NCBI GenBank assembly: GCA_002705575.1
Contig: PAHI01000053.1
Coordinates: 1 to 9,712 of the forward strand
Direction of reading: 5' to 3'
Origin: Fidelibacterota bacterium
GTDB lineage: Bacteria > Marinisomatota > Marinisomatia > SCGC-AAA003-L08 > GCA-002719095
DNA: 9,712 nt
Shown: piece by piece, positions 6,455-9,712 of the stretch
Layout of the letters: each line of letters starts with the position of its first letter
How positions within the stretch are numbered: position 1 is the first letter of the stretch
Position numbers and translations under genes: made by a program
Notes under the pieces: model-generated
What the model was told of the DNA's origin: nothing
Databases searched by the model: none
Seen by the model: the letters and a program-made list of their open reading frames with translations, nothing else

Positions 6455-8166
6455 TTTTTAATTATTTTTATAAAAATATTTAGTATAAATTTTATTAATT
6501 TATTTATAATTCTTCTATTTTTCAAGAATTTCACCCATAATGGAGAGTATCGATAGTAAAATTTAATCAAAGATTTACCAAATAAATAATTAACTAAAAA
6601 TTTATCTCTAAAATTTCTTAAAACTAAAACTTGTGGATGATCATAATTCCCATATACCATTGTAGCAATGTAGCATCCACCTTCATTTTGTCCTGCTACT
6701 TGCTTATTCTTTTCTATGATACTTAAATTATCATATAATTTGTTCCTAGTATCTACAGACATTTTATATATTTTAAAAAGTTTTAATAACTTTTCACATC
6801 TTTCTGCAATTTTAACTTTTACTGAAGCATAACTTGATTTATATTCAATGAGTTTTTCATTATAAGCACTAATTATTAATGCCATTGCTAATTGTACAAC
6901 AGCATCACATAAAGAAATATTTTCCTTTTCTTTATCTTTATTCTTATGAATATTACTAACTAATGTTATTTCTGATGATTTTGATAATATATCATCAAGT
7001 TTTGATGCTTCTTCAAATAAACGCTCTTCATATCCATAATGATCTTGATTCTTAAAATTTTTAAAAACTTTCAATGCTTTTTCATAAGCAGAAATAATTT
7101 CATTTAAACTATCATCCAACCATTGATTCATTATTTTATAATTTTCATCAATTCTATCATTGATTTGACTTTGGAATCCACTTACAATTTCCTTTGCTAA
7201 ATCGCATAATTTTAGAATTTTATTCCCATCTTTTTTTAAATCTTTCTTATTTTTCGTTAGAAAATTAAAATACTCAATTCCACATTGTAGAAGTTCATTT
7301 GCTATTTTATTAGCAAGCATTTGATATTCAATATTTTCCTTTCCTAATATTTTATGGACTGACTCAAGTTGTGGTTTTATGTTTTGGTAAAGAGTATTTC
7401 CTAGTAAAAGTGCCTTAGAAACTGATTTTTTTCTTAATTCAGAAGTTGTTGAAATTAGATCTTCAATTTTTTTTATTGATTCTCCACTAAATTCTTTTGT
7501 AATAAAAATTTTTGTTTTTTTTGAAAATGTATCAAAACTGGAAATAAATTCAATGGTAGATATACCACTTGTAATATCCAAGAATGGCTTAGCAAAAGGT
7601 AATAAATTTTTAAAGTATTCAATTTCAAGATCTTGATTAGTGATTTTTATGTTATTTCCTGCAACTTTTAATATATATGAATTTAATTCGTCATGATTCA
7701 TAAACTTTCCAGCTAGAGTCATAGCATTTTTGAATAATTTTTTATCAAAAGTGTTATTTTGTAAACTGAGACATAGATATAATGACTTCAAATTTACTAG
7801 ACATGAAAAATTCTTAGATGATACATTTCCATCTTTTACTACTTTCGACCAAATATCAATAGATTTTTCAATATTATCATTAGATAAATTGTCAAATGCA
7901 ACAGAATCAATATGGTTATTATACCAAAACCAATATAACGAATGTATTAATTTTTTTTTTGGATGCTCAATTGTATTAGAAGCTAAAGATAAATTCTCCA
8001 AGGTCCGAGTAAAATTTGACAAAAAAGAAAAATCAGTTTCGAATTTGACTGCTTTCCCAACTTCAGTAAATCTTTTAACTCTAGTTATTTTTTTTTGAAT
8101 TTCACGTTCAGAGGTTATTATTGAAACTCCTAAAATTCTGAATGGATTATCTGTTAAAAACTTCAT
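6451..8166 (-). CDS. Operon leader protein: J-domain-like N-terminus without HPD, CFI-box-like C-terminus
   Basis: This protein is 571 aa from ATG 8164-8166, preceded by AAAGAA. An in-frame TTG at 8187 would add seven residues but is a poorer start. The N-terminus N-P-F-R-I-L-G-V (7-14) then S-E-R-E-I-Q-K-K (19-26) follows the pattern of J-domain helices I and II, and I-E-H-P-K-K-K-L (66-73) resembles the later J helix. The HPD tripeptide that stimulates Hsp70 is absent. Residues about 80-490 are helical and charged with no recognised domain. The last 76 residues, beginning G-G-C-Y-I-A-T-M-V-Y-G (496-506) and containing L-R-N-F-R-D and Y-Y-R-Y-S-P, resemble the C-terminal CFI-box domain seen in diverse bacterial proteins; its function is unknown. 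The extreme end is hydrophobic and Lys-rich, so it may touch the membrane. As first gene of the operon it probably supplies the co-chaperone or client-recognition subunit. Confidence 0.72.
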   Translation of the reverse strand: MKFLTDNPFRILGVSIITSEREIQKKITRVKRFTEVGKAVKFETDFSFLSNFTRTLENLSLASNTIEHPKKKLIHSLYWFWYNNHIDSVAFDNLSNDNIEKSIDIWSKVVKDGNVSSKNFSCLVNLKSLYLCLSLQNNTFDKKLFKNAMTLAGKFMNHDELNSYILKVAGNNIKITNQDLEIEYFKNLLPFAKPFLDITSGISTIEFISSFDTFSKKTKIFITKEFSGESIKKIEDLISTTSELRKKSVSKALLLGNTLYQNIKPQLESVHKILGKENIEYQMLANKIANELLQCGIEYFNFLTKNKKDLKKDGNKILKLCDLAKEIVSGFQSQINDRIDENYKIMNQWLDDSLNEIISAYEKALKVFKNFKNQDHYGYEERLFEEASKLDDILSKSSEITLVSNIHKNKDKEKENISLCDAVVQLAMALIISAYNEKLIEYKSSYASVKVKIAERCEKLLKLFKIYKMSVDTRNKLYDNLSIIEKNKQVAGQNEGGCYIATMVYGNYDHPQVLVLRNFRDKFLVNYLFGKSLIKFYYRYSPLWVKFLKNRRIINKLIKFILNIFIKIIKK

Positions 8167-8205
8167 TTCTTTAAAATAAACTATCAATATAATAAATAAT
8201 TATAT

Positions 8206-8247
8206 AAAATTTATTTTTTAATTTAATTTTTCAATGAATTTGTCAAA
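8206..8247 (-). promoter_or_regulatory. Putative promoter of the five-gene operon
   Basis: On the minus strand, TTG (8234-8232) and TAAATTTT (8213-8206) are separated by 18 bases. They match the Bacteroidota -33 TTG / -7 TAnnTTTG layout except at the last G. The box lies about 40 bases before the ATG at 8166. A TTGACA (8246-8241) just upstream and an overlapping 12-bp palindrome AAGAATATTCTT (8246-8257) could be an alternative -35 element or an operator. The DNA is so AT-rich that this is tentative. Confidence 0.3.
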
Positions 8248-8306
8248 GAATATTCTTATAATCATCAAAAAAAATATAGATTCAATCTTATTAGTTCATT
8301 TTATGA

Positions 8307-8539
8307 TTTTATAGATTTAATGGAAAATTGGATGGAAGATATAAAGATTGGTATGAAAATGGGGTTTTAAAATCTGAAATAAATTATGAAAATGATAAAT
8401 TAAATGGAATTGCTAGAGGATGGTATGAAAATGGTCAGTTAATGTTTGAAGTGAATTTTATAAATGGTAAAAAAGAATAGATACTAAATGGTATGAAAAT
8501 GGTCAGTTAGAATATGAAAGAAATTATGAAAATGGGTAA
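8307..8539 (+). pseudogene. Broken MORN-repeat (YwqK-like) gene
   Basis: From 8307 the forward frame reads repeated W-Y-E-N-G motifs (N-G-K-L-D-G-R-Y-K-D-W-Y-E-N-G and G-I-A-R-G-W-Y-E-N-G-Q-L) and stops at TAG 8478-8480. The MORN reading then resumes in another frame, K-W-Y-E-N-G-Q-L-E-Y-E-R-N-Y-E-N-G, to TAA 8537-8539. One extra A in the six-A run at 8469-8474 would restore a single frame across both. No ATG opens the frame, which follows a TGA at 8304-8306, so the 5' end is also lost. It is related to the gene at the left edge of the window. Residual MORN repeats of this family often decay by repeat loss. A homopolymer sequencing error could account for the frameshift but not for the missing start. 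Confidence 0.7.
8421..8509 (+). repeat. Two exact copies of a 21-bp MORN-repeat sequence also present at 29-49
   Basis: The sequence around TATGAAAATGGTCAGTTA is identical over 21 bp at 8421-8441, 8489-8509 and 29-49, and encodes W-Y-E-N-G-Q-L in each. The copies here are 68 bp apart. The match follows from the repeat structure of MORN genes, but the exactness at the DNA level on both sides of the operon suggests recent duplication or recombination. Confidence 0.85.
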
Positions 8540-8591
8540 TTACTTTTTAAATAAAGTATTTATAATTAATAAATATATAAAAATTTAGCTT

Positions 8592-8702
8592 TTATGTGAA
8601 ACCCGCCAAAACATCATGTTCTTCATCTGTAATTCCATTACTATTATCTAAATTAATTAAAATAAAGAAAACAGCAAACCGTGATTTCAATTCTTTTTGT
8701 AT
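8592..8702 (-). pseudogene. Possible short C-terminal gene remnant
   Basis: A minus-strand frame of 36 residues lies between a TGA (8705-8703) and a TAA (8594-8592), with no ATG start. It reads K-E-L-K-S-R-F-A-V-F-F-I-L-I-N-L-D, then I-T-D-E-E-H-D-V-L-A-G-F-T. The balanced, non-repetitive composition is more protein-like than the surrounding spacer, so it may be the tail of a decayed gene. I do not recognise it. The rest of 8540-8726 is AT-rich spacer with nothing I can support. Confidence 0.25.
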
Positions 8703-8726
8703 TCAACTTAAATGTTTAGAAATTAA

Positions 8727-9712
8727 TTAAACTTTCTCCCACCCTTTTTTAATGTTTTTAAGAATCTCATCATTGAAAATTTCTTCAATTTGTTTTTTTG
8801 AATTGGAAACCTTCAAGTCTTTTTTTAGAACATCCGCTCTACCTGGACTAAAATCAGTATAGTGATATACAAAGGCAGGATATTCCCCAGTATCTTCCTT
8901 ATTTGTTTTCCAAATAACAAATTTTCGAACTAAATTAATTCCCTTACTATTTTTTACATAAATCTCTTTATTTAATATCTCGCTTTTCTTTAAAGTGTTG
9001 TTTTTAGAAGAAATACTATCTATAGATATTATTCTAGTTACTTGAGATAATCCAGTATCATTAACATTAGGTTTTTTATCATCTCTTATTCTTAAAAATG
9101 TTGGAGAGGTCACACTAGCTGAAGAAGACTTACCCTCAGAATAATAGGTTTCATCTTTAAAAGTTAATGACATTTTTGAAATAGGTCCTTTGGTATTTTC
9201 ATTATAAATATCTAAACAACTAAATTCAATTACTATCTCTGGCTTAACCATAATAAACGCAAGATTAGACCCAGAGACTTCAATGTAATTAGAATCAACT
9301 TTTATACTCTCTAGGGCAGTTAAAAAAGAAGCTCTCTTACTATCATCAAATCCGTTGTAAATTTTACTTAAAACGATATACTTATTTTCTGAAACACATA
9401 ACCCAACTAGTAATTCTTTAATCATTTCAAATCTTTCTCCCTGAGATTTCACATATCCTAAAATTACTGCATCAATTGTGATTTTAGGTTTAACCTTGTA
9501 TACAGGACCATTATGTAATCTAACCACAATTCCTTCCATACCTCTTTCTTCTACAATTTGTTTATAGTAATCTTCTATTTTAGACCTACTATCTAATTGT
9601 AAGCATTCTATTGGATGAATCGATTGACCATTATTTAAAATTGACTTAAGTTTTTCAATTAATGATTCATCATCATAATTAGACTCCTCTTCATTTATTG
9701 AAATAATATCAA
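8727..9712 (-). CDS. ATP-dependent DNA ligase-like protein, N-terminus beyond the window
   Basis: The frame stays open from the right edge to TAA 8729-8727 and gives about 327 residues. The ATG at 9539 is internal: upstream codons continue in frame (…Q-I-V-E-E-R-G before M-E-G), so it should not be taken as the start. E-G-I-V-V-R (9536-9519) and Y-K-V-K-P-K (9500-9483), followed by T-I-D-A-V-I-L-G-Y, match nucleotidyltransferase motifs IV and V of ATP-dependent DNA ligases, which seal nicks through a ligase-AMP intermediate. The region after motif V probably forms the OB fold. A C-terminal extension with F-V-I-W-K-T-N-K-E-D and Y-H-Y-T-D-F-S-P-G-R is not familiar. The adenylated Lys motif (K-x-D-G) must lie outside the window. 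It is transcribed toward the operon but separated from it by 560 bp of debris, and its link to the chaperone genes is unclear. An RNA ligase is less likely. Confidence 0.75.
   Translation of the reverse strand, partial: DIISINEEESNYDDESLIEKLKSILNNGQSIHPIECLQLDSRSKIEDYYKQIVEERGMEGIVVRLHNGPVYKVKPKITIDAVILGYVKSQGERFEMIKELLVGLCVSENKYIVLSKIYNGFDDSKRASFLTALESIKVDSNYIEVSGSNLAFIMVKPEIVIEFSCLDIYNENTKGPISKMSLTFKDETYYSEGKSSSASVTSPTFLRIRDDKKPNVNDTGLSQVTRIISIDSISSKNNTLKKSEILNKEIYVKNSKGINLVRKFVIWKTNKEDTGEYPAFVYHYTDFSPGRADVLKKDLKVSNSKKQIEEIFNDEILKNIKKGWEKV

Noticed and set aside
7730..8098. 122-codon plus-strand frame opposite the J-like gene
   Set aside because: It is antisense to the conserved N-terminal domain and shows no motif or start signal of its own. 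The same applies to the shorter antisense frames at 1800-2030, 4062-4262 and 5982-6194.
8167..8187. Upstream TTG start for the J-like/CFI-box protein
   Set aside because: It would add only seven residues that are not part of the N-P-F-R-I-L-G-V fold; ATG 8166 has AAAGAA just before it.
8421..8509. Direct repeats as a CRISPR array
   Set aside because: Only two copies 68 bp apart, both encoding the MORN motif in a protein frame.
9537..9539. ATG as the start of the ligase-like gene
   Set aside because: It falls inside nucleotidyltransferase motif IV, and the frame continues open to the window edge with protein-like sequence.

Overview
The DNA is very AT-rich. It lacks obvious Shine-Dalgarno sequences and has TAnnTTTG-like promoter boxes, a lipoprotein signal and a 'QAQ'-type signal peptide. 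Together these point to a member of the Bacteroidota, probably a flavobacterium-like organism. No tRNA, rRNA or CRISPR array was seen.

Left flank (1-1500, + strand). The window opens with the end of a MORN-repeat (YwqK-like) gene and a good intrinsic terminator. A small lipoprotein of unknown function follows (200-643). Next is a degraded gene (about 830-1491) broken by a one-base frameshift. Its C-terminal half looks like the DNA-binding part of a recombinase, and its start contains a perfect 14-bp inverted repeat (855-886).

Core (1502-8166, - strand). Five tightly packed genes form one apparent operon, with gaps of 3, 3 and 12 bp and one 4-bp overlap. In transcription order they are: (1) a 571-aa protein with a J-domain-like N-terminus lacking HPD and a C-terminal CFI-box-like domain; (2) a membrane-anchored protein with an exported coiled coil, one transmembrane segment and a cytoplasmic GrpE-like domain; (3) an 848-aa Hsp70/DnaK-like ATPase; (4) a Hanks-type Ser/Thr kinase with Asn in place of the usual catalytic-loop Lys; (5) a TerB-like acidic helical protein. 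This reads as a complete accessory chaperone machine: an Hsp70, a putative J-like partner, a membrane-tethered nucleotide-exchange factor, and a kinase/TerB signalling pair. My inference is a stress- or envelope-sensing system, possibly defensive. It is the main candidate for an under-described system here.

Right flank (8167-9712). A 560-bp stretch without an intact gene holds the operon's likely promoter, a broken MORN-repeat gene with exact 21-bp sequence matches to the left-edge MORN gene, and a short possible gene remnant. The window ends inside an ATP-dependent DNA ligase-like gene on the - strand, whose N-terminus lies beyond the edge. The operon is thus bracketed by MORN-repeat sequences and gene debris, as expected of an accessory island.
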